Positions 24,740 through 34,063 of a stretch of 63,373 nt of DNA are shown here, one piece after another; within the stretch, counting starts at the first letter, position 1; the number at the start of each line of letters is the position of its first letter. This DNA is from Lutibacter sp. (GTDB lineage Bacteria; Bacteroidota; Bacteroidia; Flavobacteriales; Flavobacteriaceae): assembly GCF_021647475.1 (NCBI RefSeq), contig NZ_JAKIUR010000012.1:1-63373 (forward strand). Direction: 5' to 3'. Under the pieces are notes generated by a model. It worked only from the letters and a program-made list of their open reading frames with translations. It did not search any database and was not told the DNA's origin. The position numbers and the translations under genes were made by a program.

Positions 24740-27169
24740 ATGATTGCTAAAAAAATAATTTTATTTGCTGTATTGATTAGTATTTATTCTCAATTGATTG
24801 CTCAAACTTCTTATTTAAATAAACGTATTCTTGTTGAAAATGTATCTGCATTTAATAACGCTATCAAAGTAGCAACTCCAGGTACTCAAATTATTTTAAA
24901 GAATGGAGTTTGGAAAGATGTTCACTTAAAAATTGAAGGTATTGGAACAAAGCTAGATTCAATTGTAATTAAAGCTGAAAATGAAGGGAAAGTCATTTTA
25001 ACTGGAAATTCCAGCATAAAAATTTCCGGAAAATATATTAAAGTTCAAGGTTTTTGGTTTAAAAATGGTACTCCAAAATCAAAATCTGTAATTGAATTTA
25101 AAAAAGACAAGCAGAATGCTGCCTATAATTGCAGACTAACAAATTGTACCATCTCAAATTACAACCCACAAGATAAATCAATAGAAAGTCATTGGATTGA
25201 GTTATGGGGGAAAAATAACCGAGTAGATCATAACAATTTTACGGGCAAAACAAATGCTGGAACTACGCTTATTGTTTGGTTAAAAGGCCAGGAAAACACA
25301 GAAAATCACCATTTAATTGATCATAATTTTTTTGGATACAGACCCAATTTAGGTGAAAATGGTAGTGAAACTATTAGGATTGGAACAAGTACAAATTCAC
25401 TTTTATCATCAAAAACAACAGTTGAATTTAACACGTTTAAAAATTGTAATGGTGAAATTGAAATTATTTCAAATAAATCATGTGATAATATTTATAAAAA
25501 TAATTTATTTATTGAAAGTGAAGGAACTTTAACCCTACGTCATGGCAATAGAGCATTGGTTGAAAATAATGTTTTTATTGGTAATAACAATCCAAAAGTT
25601 GGTGGTATTCGCATTATAAATGAAGGCCACAAAATTCAAAATAATGTATTAATAAATGTAGTTGGGAAAAATTATAGATCGCCAATTACGATTATGAATG
25701 GCGTTCCAAATTCTCCTTTAAATAGATATAGTCAAGTTAAAAATGTAACTATTCAAAATAATACTTTAATTAATTGCAGCCCCATGGTTTTTGGTGCTGG
25801 TAAAGACTCAGAAAAAAGTTTAACTGCGGTTAATACAACTTTTGCTAACAATTTAATTACCAATACAACGAACACTTCAGTTTTAGAAGAACAAGATGCA
25901 ATATCTGGAATTCAATTTATTGGAAACATTGTTGATTCAGACTCATCAGTAAATCCAGCACAATTCACTAAGATAAATATCGTTTGGAATTTATTAAAAG
26001 GACTTCCTATGCCTTCAATTTCAAATGATGAAATGAAAAAAAATTCAAAAAAAATAAGCGTAAGTCCAAAATATGATTGCACCAATTCTGAAAGAATTGA
26101 TTTTGTTGCTGGCGCATTTAATTTGGATAATAAAAAATTACCTCTTGCAATACTTGCTAAAACTGGACCATCATGGACTCCAATAATTTCAAAAATCATC
26201 GAAAAAGTTCAGAATCCGTCAGAAATTAATGTAAAACCTGGAATTAGAACTTTAGAAAAGGCCTTAAAAAAAGCTTCAAATAATAGCTCTTTAATTTTGA
26301 GCTCTGGAACTTACTTTATCAAAAAAACAATGAAAATAAATGGAAATATTCATATTAAAGCATTGGATACAATTGCAAAAGTAATTCTAAAATCTGCAAA
26401 TGACTTAGAAAAAGGACTTTTATACTTTTTTAGAATGAATGAAAATAGCAGTCTTCATTTAGATAATATTTCATTTGATGGAGGCTACAAATCCCCTGTG
26501 AAATATGCAATTGTTTCACCTGATGAACAAAAACCTAATAGTTATTCTGTATTTGTAAAAAACTGTAATTTTAAAAATTTTTCAAATTCAAATGGTGCTG
26601 TTTTTAAGGCATACCAAGGTGCTTTTGCTGATACTTTAAGTATTTTAAATAGTACCATTGAAAATTGTTACAGAGGATTAAATATTTCATACGAAAAATC
26701 TTTAGCAGGAAAAACTAATGTAAAAAACATCATTATAAAAAATACTATTTTTAAAAATATTGATGAGTTTGCCATAAATTATTACAGAAACAATATCAAT
26801 CCTTTAACAAGTGGCGGAAATTTAATTGTAGACCATTGTATATTTAGTAATGTTTACAATAAAGAAAAGGGTTATACCATTAAAATTAAAGGAATAGATA
26901 AGGTGAAAATTACAAATTCAGTATTTGAAAACAGTTATCAAATAAAAGATTTCATCAGTTTAAACGGAATCACAAATATGATAAAAAATTGTTTGGTTTA
27001 TATGAATGGAAACATCAAAACATCAAATAATGCAACTAAAGATAATATCATATTTAAAAGTCCAAAATGGGATAATCATAAGTTATTTATTCCCAAAAAA
27101 AAATCAATTTTATTAAAAGAAAATAATGGAATTGGAAGAATTGGCTTGACACAAAATAAAAAAGAATAA
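24740..27169 (+). CDS. Alginate lyase, PL6 family (second copy, secreted)
   Basis: Two-domain parallel beta-helix lyase of 809 residues with a cleavable signal peptide (to about residue 21, LIAQ) and no lipobox, so likely periplasmic or released. The catalytic PL6 block is intact: NGEIEIISNKSC followed by LTLRHGN supplies the Lys and Arg. A second beta-helix domain occupies about residues 490-790. It differs from the lipoprotein PL6 at 2606-4912 in anchoring. The gene starts 6 bases after the natural end of the RraA-like frame, so it is translated from the same message. Confidence 0.9.
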   Translation: MIAKKIILFAVLISIYSQLIAQTSYLNKRILVENVSAFNNAIKVATPGTQIILKNGVWKDVHLKIEGIGTKLDSIVIKAENEGKVILTGNSSIKISGKYIKVQGFWFKNGTPKSKSVIEFKKDKQNAAYNCRLTNCTISNYNPQDKSIESHWIELWGKNNRVDHNNFTGKTNAGTTLIVWLKGQENTENHHLIDHNFFGYRPNLGENGSETIRIGTSTNSLLSSKTTVEFNTFKNCNGEIEIISNKSCDNIYKNNLFIESEGTLTLRHGNRALVENNVFIGNNNPKVGGIRIINEGHKIQNNVLINVVGKNYRSPITIMNGVPNSPLNRYSQVKNVTIQNNTLINCSPMVFGAGKDSEKSLTAVNTTFANNLITNTTNTSVLEEQDAISGIQFIGNIVDSDSSVNPAQFTKINIVWNLLKGLPMPSISNDEMKKNSKKISVSPKYDCTNSERIDFVAGAFNLDNKKLPLAILAKTGPSWTPIISKIIEKVQNPSEINVKPGIRTLEKALKKASNNSSLILSSGTYFIKKTMKINGNIHIKALDTIAKVILKSANDLEKGLLYFFRMNENSSLHLDNISFDGGYKSPVKYAIVSPDEQKPNSYSVFVKNCNFKNFSNSNGAVFKAYQGAFADTLSILNSTIENCYRGLNISYEKSLAGKTNVKNIIIKNTIFKNIDEFAINYYRNNINPLTSGGNLIVDHCIFSNVYNKEKGYTIKIKGIDKVKITNSVFENSYQIKDFISLNGITNMIKNCLVYMNGNIKTSNNATKDNIIFKSPKWDNHKLFIPKKKSILLKENNGIGRIGLTQNKKE

Positions 27170-27523
27170 ATTTTCAATAAAAAACTATACGTTACTTTGC
27201 TTTTTCTAATTTCACTAAAAATAAGATAATCTTCTGTATCTCAGTAATCTATTCGTGATCTAAAAAGAATTCAAACCTTCAACCGAGTGCTTAGAAGGAA
27301 GGAATCAATAAATATCTAAAAATTATATTGCAACAATTTGATTGCCCAAATAAGTATGGGATACTTGATAAATTGATGTTAACAAAACTAGCTTTCTACG
27401 AGAATTACCATATGTATATTTTTGAGGGGCTCCCCTAATGAAATAAAAAATATTTCAAAAATTGATGGAGTTAACAGAAATATTGGAATTCCATAAAAAT
27501 TAATTGAGTTATACGCTTACTAT
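27170..27523. other. Decayed intergenic stretch after the alginate locus
   Basis: No intact frame is seen on either strand. A short palindrome AGGGGCTCCCCT-like (about 27425-27437) may mark an old insertion end. Together with the transposase remnant that follows, this reads as a scar region. Confidence 0.35.
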
Positions 27524-27712
27524 CTATTTTATTTGATTTTGATAAATGGGTTTACTTTCTATCATTCTGTGAATAGTTTTATGAAAAATGCTGGTTTTAA
27601 ATTGAGAACGATTTATCCTAATATAAAGCTCATCAAAGTATGCTTGAATATGCCATTTACTTACATGAGTTGGTATTGGAGTGCTACATTTACTCGGACA
27701 ATATTTTAAGAC
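27524..27712 (-). pseudogene. C-terminal remnant of an IS1595/ISXO2-like transposase
   Basis: A minus-strand frame ending at TAG (27526-27524) codes CPSKCSTPIPTHVSKWHIQ, then AYFDELYIRINRSQF and IFHKTIHRMI. The THVS..HIQAYFDEL..R.NR pattern matches the C-terminal part of IS1595-family transposases. No start codon and no DDE core are present upstream, so only a fragment of about 60 residues remains. It lies between the alginate locus and the tRNA gene, consistent with past insertion at this boundary. Confidence 0.55.
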
Positions 27713-27721
27713 TGTTTAAAT

Positions 27722-27755
27722 AATAAAAAAAACGGTTTAGTGTGAACTAAACCGT
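27722..27755 (-). terminator. Terminator of the tRNA-fMet transcript
   Basis: Stem ACGGTTTAG/CTAAACCGT (27732-27740 and 27747-27755) with a 6-base loop. On the minus strand it is followed by a run of T (complement of the A-tract ending at 27731), directly downstream of the tRNA. Confidence 0.75.
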
Positions 27756-27779
27756 CTATTTTAAAACAATTCTACTTAG

Positions 27780-27852
<73 letters not shown>

Positions 27853-27923
27853 ATTTGGATGGCAAAGATACAACGATTTTTCAAAAAACCTACAAGTTTT
27901 TATAAATTAAAAAGATTAAAGAG

Positions 27924-27931
27924 TACCTTTG
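27924..27931 (+). promoter_or_regulatory. -7 box of the era promoter
   Basis: TACCTTTG fits TAnnTTTG, 18 bases before the era ATG, which implies a very short leader. Confidence 0.5.
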
Positions 27932-27949
27932 CCGCCTTAAACATTGAAA

Positions 27950-28831
27950 ATGAAGCATAAAGCAGGTTTTGTTAATATTATTGGGAATCCAAACGTTGGT
28001 AAATCTACCTTAATGAATGCCTTTGTTGGAGAGCGATTGTCTATTATAACCTCAAAAGCACAAACTACTCGTCATCGTATATTAGGAATTGTAAATGGTG
28101 ATGATTTTCAGATTTTATTTTCTGATACTCCTGGAATTATAAAACCCGCCTACGAACTTCAAAATTCTATGATGGGTTTTGTAAAATCTGCTTTTGAAGA
28201 TGCCGATGTTCTTATTTATATGGTTGAAATTGGTGAAAAAGAACTTAAAGATGAATCCTTTTTCAACAAAATAACTCATGCTAAAATTCCTGTTTTATTA
28301 GTGATTAATAAAATTGATAAATCCAATCAACAGCAAGTTGAAGAAAAAATTGAATACTGGAAAACTAAAGTATCTAATGCTGAAATATTTGTAATATCTG
28401 CACTTGAAAAATTTAATATTGAAGCTGTCTTCAATAGAATAATAGAACTCCTTCCAGAGTCTCCTGCCTTTTATCCAAAAGATCAATTAACCGATAAGCC
28501 TGAACGGTTTTTTATCAACGAAGCTATTCGTGAAAAAATTCTATTACATTATAAAAAAGAAATTCCTTATTCCGTAGAAGTAGAAACCGAAGAGTTTTCT
28601 GAAACGGATAAACTTATCAAAATTCGTTCTATAATTATGGTAGAACGCGAAACTCAAAAAGGAATAATTATTGGTCATAAAGGTGCTGCATTAAAACGCG
28701 TAGGAACAGAAGCTCGTAAAGATTTACAGCAATTTTTTGGTAAAAAAATTCATCTGGAATTATATGTTAAAGTAAATAAAAACTGGAGAAGTGATAAACG
28801 TCAACTTCGTAGATTTGGATATAATGATTAA
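27950..28831 (+). CDS. era: GTPase Era
   Basis: Ribosome-assembly GTPase that binds 16S rRNA near its 3' end. G1 GNPNVGKS lies at residues 12-19, followed by the switch regions, G3 DTPGI and G4 NKID. The C-terminal KH domain carries GHKGAALKRVG and ends near residue 293. A TTG two codons upstream (27944) could open the frame, but ATG 27950 gives the standard MKHKAGFV start. The era and der genes lie close together here, separated by one small membrane-protein gene on the other strand. Confidence 0.97.
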   Translation: MKHKAGFVNIIGNPNVGKSTLMNAFVGERLSIITSKAQTTRHRILGIVNGDDFQILFSDTPGIIKPAYELQNSMMGFVKSAFEDADVLIYMVEIGEKELKDESFFNKITHAKIPVLLVINKIDKSNQQQVEEKIEYWKTKVSNAEIFVISALEKFNIEAVFNRIIELLPESPAFYPKDQLTDKPERFFINEAIREKILLHYKKEIPYSVEVETEEFSETDKLIKIRSIIMVERETQKGIIIGHKGAALKRVGTEARKDLQQFFGKKIHLELYVKVNKNWRSDKRQLRRFGYND

Positions 28832-28836
28832 TTTTT

Positions 28837-29295
28837 TTACTTCTTTTCTAAAGTTTTCATCATAAATTGATATAATTCATTCATTTGAGAATGTCCTTTT
28901 TTCTTTCCTAATCGTCCTAAAAAATACATTACAAACCATAAAACAGGAACTACAAAAAGCATTGTTAATGCAAACGAATATTCCGATTTTAAATTCCACT
29001 GTACATAAGCCATAATAGCAAACACCATAAAAACAAATGCCATTACAAAATGAATAAACATAAACAAGGTCCAAACTTGTGGCTTAGGTCCAAATAATCC
29101 TTTTACAATAGCTTTATTTTCATCAGCTTCAACAACTTCAATATTAAGTTGTGGCGACCAAAAATGATTTTCTATTTCAGGCACATCAATAATAATATGT
29201 CCATCAATTATTTTACTACAATACTTGCAGTTTTTTTGGTTTAAATTTTCTTTAAATTTTGTAATTATTTTTTGCTGGCTTTCATTAAAATCCAT
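28837..29295 (-). CDS. Conserved hypothetical protein with two membrane segments
   Basis: Unrecognised protein of about 152 residues. A cytosolic-looking N-terminal half (about 1-80, FKENLNQKNCKYC...) precedes two hydrophobic segments (about 80-105 and 110-135). The lysine-rich tail (LGRLGKKKGHSQMNELYQF) looks cytoplasmic. The frame opens at a GTG (29343), but ATG 29295 (MDFNESQQ) is the more natural start. It lies between era and der, convergent with era with 5 bases between the stops. No function is proposed. Confidence 0.7.
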   Translation of the reverse strand: MDFNESQQKIITKFKENLNQKNCKYCSKIIDGHIIIDVPEIENHFWSPQLNIEVVEADENKAIVKGLFGPKPQVWTLFMFIHFVMAFVFMVFAIMAYVQWNLKSEYSFALTMLFVVPVLWFVMYFLGRLGKKKGHSQMNELYQFMMKTLEKK

Positions 29296-29434
29296 TTTAA
29301 ATCTAGGCCGCAAAAAAATTTCATTATTTTTTTGGGTACTCACGTTTTTTGATTTTTTAGTACGGAAATATACTATTTTTTAATGAACCTGAAATTAAGA
29401 ACTTACAATCTGCAAACTCCAAATTAAAATTATG

Positions 29435-29442
29435 TATTTTTG
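29435..29442 (+). promoter_or_regulatory. -7 box of the der promoter
   Basis: TATTTTTG fits TAnnTTTG and lies inside the upstream in-frame ATG extension (29432), which argues that translation begins at the later ATG 29462. Confidence 0.55.
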
Positions 29443-29461
29443 CAAAAATTTAAAAATTACC

Positions 29462-30763
29462 ATGAGTAATATTGTAGCCATTGTTGGAAGACCAAATGTA
29501 GGAAAATCTACTTTGTTTAATCGTTTAATAAAACGAAGACAAGCCATTGTAGATTCTGTAAGTGGAGTTACTAGAGATCGCCATTATGGAAAAAGTGATT
29601 GGAACGGTAAAGAGTTCTCAGTAATTGATACTGGTGGTTATGTTATTGGATCAGATGATATTTTTGAAGAAGAAATTAGAAAGCAAGTACAATTGGCTAT
29701 TGATGAATCCGATATTATTGTTTTTGTTGTTGATGTTGAAGAAGGCATTACACCTATGGATACTGAGGTGGCTAATATTTTAAGAAAAGTTAAAAAACCT
29801 GTACTAATAGCAGTAAATAAAGTTGATAACTCAAAGCGTGATGCAGATGCTGTTGAATTTTATAATTTAGGTTTAGGCGATTATTTTACAATTTCCTCTA
29901 TTAACGGAAGTGGAACAGGAGAATTATTAGATGCTTTATCTGAAAAATTAAAAGAAGAAGTTATTGAAGAAAATGAATTACCAAGTTTTGCAGTTGTAGG
30001 AAGACCAAATGCAGGAAAATCATCTTTTATTAATGCTTTAATTGGTGAAGAAAGAAATATTGTTACCGATATTGCTGGTACAACACGAGATTCTATCGAT
30101 ACAAAATATAATCAATTTGGATTTGATTTTAAATTAATTGATACTGCTGGAATTCGGAAAAAATCTAAAGTTAAAGAAGATTTAGAATTTTACTCCGTAA
30201 TGCGAGCTGTTAGAGCTATTGAAAATTGCGATGTAGCCATTTTAGTTATTGATGCTACACGTGATTTTGAAGGGCAAGATGAAAACATATTTTGGCTAGC
30301 CGAAAAAAACAGAAAAGGTGTAGTAATTTTAGTGAACAAATGGGACTTAATTGAAAAAGAAACCAATACCATGCGTGATTATGAAGCTAAAATTAGAAGA
30401 GAAATTGCTCCATTTACAGATGTTCCAATCATTTTTATAAGTGCACTAACTAAACAACGAGTATTTAAAGCTATTGAAACTGCTGTAGCTGTTTTTGAAA
30501 ATAGAAAAAAACGAATTCCTACCAGTAAGTTAAATGATGCTATGCTAGATATTGTTAAACAAAACGGACCTCCAGCAATTAAAGGTAAATTTGTTAAAAT
30601 TAAATTTTGTACACAATTACCAACGCCAACGCCTCAATTTGCTTTTTTTGCTAACTTACCACAATATGTAAAAGAACCCTACAAACGTTTTGTTGAGAAT
30701 AAATTGCGAGAAATATTTAATTTTACAGGAGTTCCTATTACTATTTATTTTAGAAAAAAATAA
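29462..30763 (+). CDS. der: GTPase Der (EngA)
   Basis: Double-G-domain ribosome-assembly GTPase. The first P-loop is GRPNVGKS (about residues 9-16) and the second GRPNAGKS (about 180), each followed by a DT(A/G)G switch motif and an NK(V/W)D motif. A KH-like C-terminal domain ends IYFRKK. The frame could extend to ATG 29432, but a promoter -7 box overlaps those codons and MSNIVAIVGRPN is the family start, so 29462 is chosen. Confidence 0.97.
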   Translation: MSNIVAIVGRPNVGKSTLFNRLIKRRQAIVDSVSGVTRDRHYGKSDWNGKEFSVIDTGGYVIGSDDIFEEEIRKQVQLAIDESDIIVFVVDVEEGITPMDTEVANILRKVKKPVLIAVNKVDNSKRDADAVEFYNLGLGDYFTISSINGSGTGELLDALSEKLKEEVIEENELPSFAVVGRPNAGKSSFINALIGEERNIVTDIAGTTRDSIDTKYNQFGFDFKLIDTAGIRKKSKVKEDLEFYSVMRAVRAIENCDVAILVIDATRDFEGQDENIFWLAEKNRKGVVILVNKWDLIEKETNTMRDYEAKIRREIAPFTDVPIIFISALTKQRVFKAIETAVAVFENRKKRIPTSKLNDAMLDIVKQNGPPAIKGKFVKIKFCTQLPTPTPQFAFFANLPQYVKEPYKRFVENKLREIFNFTGVPITIYFRKK

Positions 30764-30847
30764 ACCATTTATTTAATTTATAACCTTCTGTAATTCAGTT
30801 TACACAGCTTTGTAATTAATCTTACAAATAATGTAATGCTAACCAAT

Positions 30848-30855
30848 TACTTTTG
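30848..30855 (+). promoter_or_regulatory. -7 box upstream of the SQR-like flavoprotein
   Basis: TACTTTTG fits TAnnTTTG and sits 21 bases before the ATG at 30877. Confidence 0.45.
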
Positions 30856-30876
30856 ATATTAATTTAAATTCATAAT

Positions 30877-32043
30877 ATGAAAATATTGGTATTAGGAGGT
30901 GGTTTTGCTGGTATTGAAACCGCTATAAAACTACGAAAATATGGTTACGAAGTAACCCTAATTTCTGAACGAGATTACATGTTTATTTATCCTATTTCTA
31001 TTTGGATACCTGTTAGTAAAATAAGTTTTGAGGACACTAAACTGAACTTATTTGAACTTCAAAAAAAACACGGTTTTAACGTTATCATTGAAAAGATAAC
31101 CAAAATTGATACTAATAATCAGCAAATTATAACTGATAAAAACACTCATAAATACGATTATTTATTTATTGCATTAGGAATGAGCAAAGTTCATATTAAA
31201 GGTTTAGAAAACACGCATTCTATTTGTGGCAAACCTGATGAAGCTACAATTATTAAAGATAAACTAAATCAATTAGTTGAAAAAGGAACAGGAAATATAA
31301 CCGTAGGTTTTGGTGGTAATCCTAACGACCCAACTGCAACTACTATGCGTGGAGGTCCAGCTTTTGAATTGCTTTTTAATATTAGTCATTTCATTAAAAA
31401 CAAAGGACTACGTGATAAATTTATCATCACATTTTTTGCACCAATGGCTGAACCTGGAAAACGCATGGGTAAAAAAGCATTTCAAAAAATGGGAGGTTTC
31501 TTTGAACGCTATCATGTAAAGACACATTTTGGTAAAAAAATTAAAGAATTCACTAAAGATGCAATTGTATTTGCAGATGAAACCAAATTAAAATCAGATT
31601 TAACATTATACATATCAGGTGGTGACGGATTACCAATTATTAAAGAAACTAGTTTGCCACAAAATGAAACTGGATTTGTTAAAATTAATGAGCTTTGTAG
31701 AGTAGAAAATGAAGATAATATTTATGTAATTGGCGATGCTGCCGCAATTAGAAACCATCCTTGGGCGGCTAAACAAGGTCATATTGCTGAAGTTATGGCC
31801 GATGTTAGTACCTATAATTTTCATAATATGATTATTGCTAGTGGAAAACGAAAAAGCTATTGGGAAAAACTACATATTATTTGTGTAATGGATAGTGGTG
31901 ATGGTGCTGCATTTGTGGTTAGAACCTCTAAAAAAGAAATTATGATTCCGTTACCAATTGTTGGGCATTGGCTTAAAAAAGGTTGGGGTTGGTACTACAA
32001 ACAAAGTAAAATGAAACGGATGTTTAGAATTCCTGGAATGTAA
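30877..32043 (+). CDS. FAD-dependent pyridine nucleotide-disulfide family oxidoreductase, SQR-like
   Basis: Flavoprotein of 388 residues. The N-terminal FAD motif GGGFAGIE (residues 7-14) is followed by ERDYMFIYP, and a late GDAAAI closes the FAD site. Layout and length match sulfide:quinone reductase or NDH-2-like enzymes. I see no clear conserved Cys pair of a classical SQR, so sulfide as substrate is unproven. It is followed by a NifX-like His-rich protein 47 bases downstream, probably in one transcript. Confidence 0.75.
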   Translation: MKILVLGGGFAGIETAIKLRKYGYEVTLISERDYMFIYPISIWIPVSKISFEDTKLNLFELQKKHGFNVIIEKITKIDTNNQQIITDKNTHKYDYLFIALGMSKVHIKGLENTHSICGKPDEATIIKDKLNQLVEKGTGNITVGFGGNPNDPTATTMRGGPAFELLFNISHFIKNKGLRDKFIITFFAPMAEPGKRMGKKAFQKMGGFFERYHVKTHFGKKIKEFTKDAIVFADETKLKSDLTLYISGGDGLPIIKETSLPQNETGFVKINELCRVENEDNIYVIGDAAAIRNHPWAAKQGHIAEVMADVSTYNFHNMIIASGKRKSYWEKLHIICVMDSGDGAAFVVRTSKKEIMIPLPIVGHWLKKGWGWYYKQSKMKRMFRIPGM

Positions 32044-32090
32044 TTTTAAAAGATAAAATCTTATAAAAAATAATTAAATACACTAAAATT

Positions 32091-32462
32091 ATGAAAATTG
32101 CAATACCAACAAACGATAGAAAGTCTATCGCCAAAAGAACGGGAAGAGCTACTGAATTTGGGATTTTCACCATTGAAAATGGAGAAATTCAATCCGTAAC
32201 ATACATTAAAAATACACACAGCCATGGCGACCATGATAAAAGTGAGGGAAAACATCACAACACTTCAGAACATAATGGAAGCCATGAAGAACACAATCAT
32301 GATGAACTATTAATCCCTTTAAAAAATATTGATATTTTATTAGTGAGAGCAATTGGAAAACATATGAGACAAACACTTAAAAAAGGAAATATTTCTTATA
32401 AATTAGTTAAAATTGATGATATATCTGAAATTATTTCTGATTATTTAGAAGATTTAAAATAA
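32091..32462 (+). CDS. NifX/NafY-like protein with a His-rich insert
   Basis: Dinitrogenase iron-molybdenum cofactor biosynthesis domain protein of 123 residues. The start MKIAIPTNDRKSIAKRTGRA and the later NIDILLVRAIGKHMRQTL match this small metal-cluster-binding fold, which is common outside nitrogen fixers. Between them (about residues 41-75) lies a strongly His-rich stretch with HSHGDHD, HNGSHEEHNHD and related clusters, suitable for binding Ni, Co, Zn or Cu. It pairs with the upstream flavoprotein. No nif genes are present, so nitrogen fixation is not implied. Confidence 0.75.
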   Translation: MKIAIPTNDRKSIAKRTGRATEFGIFTIENGEIQSVTYIKNTHSHGDHDKSEGKHHNTSEHNGSHEEHNHDELLIPLKNIDILLVRAIGKHMRQTLKKGNISYKLVKIDDISEIISDYLEDLK

Positions 32463-32487
32463 TTATCAAAACAAATCAAAATAACAA

Positions 32488-32650
32488 AAAAGAGGCTTTC
32501 TAAAAAGAGAAATATTCGTCAACCTGAATTTACTTTCAGGTTCTCATAGTAATTGATTATTCGTATGATGAGATTCTGAAACAATACTTCGACGCCGCTC
32601 AGTATGACATCTTCAGGATGACGAGTCAAGACTTTTAGAAAGCCTCTTTT
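32488..32650. terminator. Bidirectional terminator split by a palindromic repeat
   Basis: Perfect 18-bp arms AAAAGAGGCTTTCTAAAA (32488-32505) and its complement (32633-32650) lie between convergent genes. The loop of about 127 bases is filled by a palindromic element (32517-32623) with its own CGTCA/TGACG ends and an AACCTGAA/TTCAGGTT hairpin. It is probably an original terminator with an inserted repeat. Confidence 0.65.
32517..32623. repeat. Palindromic intergenic repeat inside a terminator
   Basis: Ends CGTCA and TGACG enclose AACCTGAA/TTCAGGTT (521-528 and 535-542) and a second, more decayed hairpin. The layout is the same as the element at 41980-42042. Confidence 0.6.
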
Positions 32651-32666
32651 TATTTTTAATTATAAA

Positions 32667-32972
32667 CTATTTTTTATTATTATTTAGTTTAACATAAATT
32701 ATTTTTAATAAAACCAATACAACAATTGCACCACATAAAGAAACTAATAAATTAATAATCAATAAATTATAATTTATACTTCCATTTTTAACAATAGAGA
32801 TAGGATCAAAGCCAAGCCTTCCAATAGATTTTATAAAAAATATACTTCCAAATACTCCTGCAATTGAATTCCCAATTAATCCAAATGAATATTTTTTAAA
32901 AATAAACCCAAATAAGTTAGCACCAATAATTCCAATTACAACACTAATAATGGCTATTAATGATTCAAGCAT
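32667..32972 (-). CDS. Small membrane protein downstream of cydB
   Basis: Hydrophobic protein of 101 residues with three predicted membrane segments (about 1-25, 30-50, 70-95) and Gly-rich stretches such as IIGANLFGFIF and IAGVFGSIF, resembling small GlsB/YeaQ-type integral proteins. It starts 12 bases after the cydB stop and so is probably co-transcribed with cydAB. It is not a CydX by size or sequence. Function unknown. Confidence 0.65.
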   Translation of the reverse strand: MLESLIAIISVVIGIIGANLFGFIFKKYSFGLIGNSIAGVFGSIFFIKSIGRLGFDPISIVKNGSINYNLLIINLLVSLCGAIVVLVLLKIIYVKLNNNKK

Positions 32973-32983
32973 AATTATTAAAA

Positions 32984-34060
32984 TTAGTGATTTCCATAAT
33001 CCATATCATCAATTTTACCAGTCAAAATTCTTTTTTGAACTATAAAATACACAACTAATAATATAAGTCCAATTGTTCCCCAACCAACAGCAACAGACAA
33101 ACCATAATTTGAAGCAGCCGTATTATAAATTGTTAACGATTTGTTTATGTTATTTGTAGAGGGTAAAATAACTGGAAATAAAGAAGCTAATGAAGATGTT
33201 ATTCCTCCTAAAATCACTAATGTTGAAAACGTAAAAGCATAAATATCCTTTTTTAATTTTTTTATAAAAAATAGTCCAAATAATCCTACAAAATATATAA
33301 TAGGAAATAGTATTAAATACGGCTTATCTATAAAATTAGCGAAAGAATTTGGTCGTATTATTTGCCAAATGGATAATGAAAATATAGTTAATATTAAAAG
33401 TACTATTGTCAACTTAAAAATTACAGATTTAAGTTTATTATTTATGGATGAGTTTGTTTTTAAAATAATCCAAGTTGCTCCATGAATTGCTAATGTTACC
33501 ACTGAAATTAATCCAATTACAATAGTAAACCAATCCAAAACTCCTGGATGAATGGTTAAAGGACTAAAGCTACTATCCCATAATGGTAAGAAAAAAAAGT
33601 GAGGTTCAAAAGCAGAGATACCATTTTCAACACCTCCTAAATTTACACCTCTAACTACATTTCCTAAAGCAACACCAAAAAATAAAGCTAGCAATAAACT
33701 AGAAACACCAAAAGCTTTATCCCAAAAAATTGTCCAAATATTATAGTTAAACTGACTTCTAAATTCTAATCCAATTGCTCTAAAAATAATCAACCATAAT
33801 ATCATTATTAGCGGCAAATAAAATCCACTAAAAGCAGAAGCATATAATGTAGGAAATGCCATAAATAACATCCCTCCTCCAGCAACAAGCCAAACCTCAT
33901 TAGAATCCCAAAATAAACCTGCAGCCTTTGCAATTACTAGTTTATCTTTCTCCTTTTTTGCAAAAAATAAATGTATAATACCAACACCAAAGTCGTAACC
34001 ATCTAAAACAAAAAATATAGCTAAAACAACTGCAATAATCAAATACCAATAGATTTCCAT
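32984..34060 (-). CDS. cydB: Cytochrome bd ubiquinol oxidase subunit II
   Basis: Integral membrane subunit II of the bd-type terminal oxidase, 358 residues with about eight to nine segments. The start MEIYWYLIIAVVLAIFFVLDGYDFGVG and LFWDSNEVWLVAGGGMLFMAFP are signature blocks. It is separated from cydA by 3 bases. With CydA it reduces oxygen using quinol, favoured at low oxygen. Confidence 0.95.
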   Translation of the reverse strand: MEIYWYLIIAVVLAIFFVLDGYDFGVGIIHLFFAKKEKDKLVIAKAAGLFWDSNEVWLVAGGGMLFMAFPTLYASAFSGFYLPLIMILWLIIFRAIGLEFRSQFNYNIWTIFWDKAFGVSSLLLALFFGVALGNVVRGVNLGGVENGISAFEPHFFFLPLWDSSFSPLTIHPGVLDWFTIVIGLISVVTLAIHGATWIILKTNSSINNKLKSVIFKLTIVLLILTIFSLSIWQIIRPNSFANFIDKPYLILFPIIYFVGLFGLFFIKKLKKDIYAFTFSTLVILGGITSSLASLFPVILPSTNNINKSLTIYNTAASNYGLSVAVGWGTIGLILLVVYFIVQKRILTGKIDDMDYGNH

Positions 34061-34063
34061 AAT

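Noticed and set aside
25912..26199. Minus-strand frame of 95 codons opposite the second PL6
   Set aside because: Shadow of the PL6 coding strand; no recognisable protein features.
27170..27523. Intact small gene in the post-locus gap
   Set aside because: All frames on both strands are broken by stops and none resembles a known protein.
32091..32462. NifX-like gene as a sign of nitrogen fixation
   Set aside because: No nifHDK or other nif genes are in the window and this domain is widespread in non-fixing bacteria.
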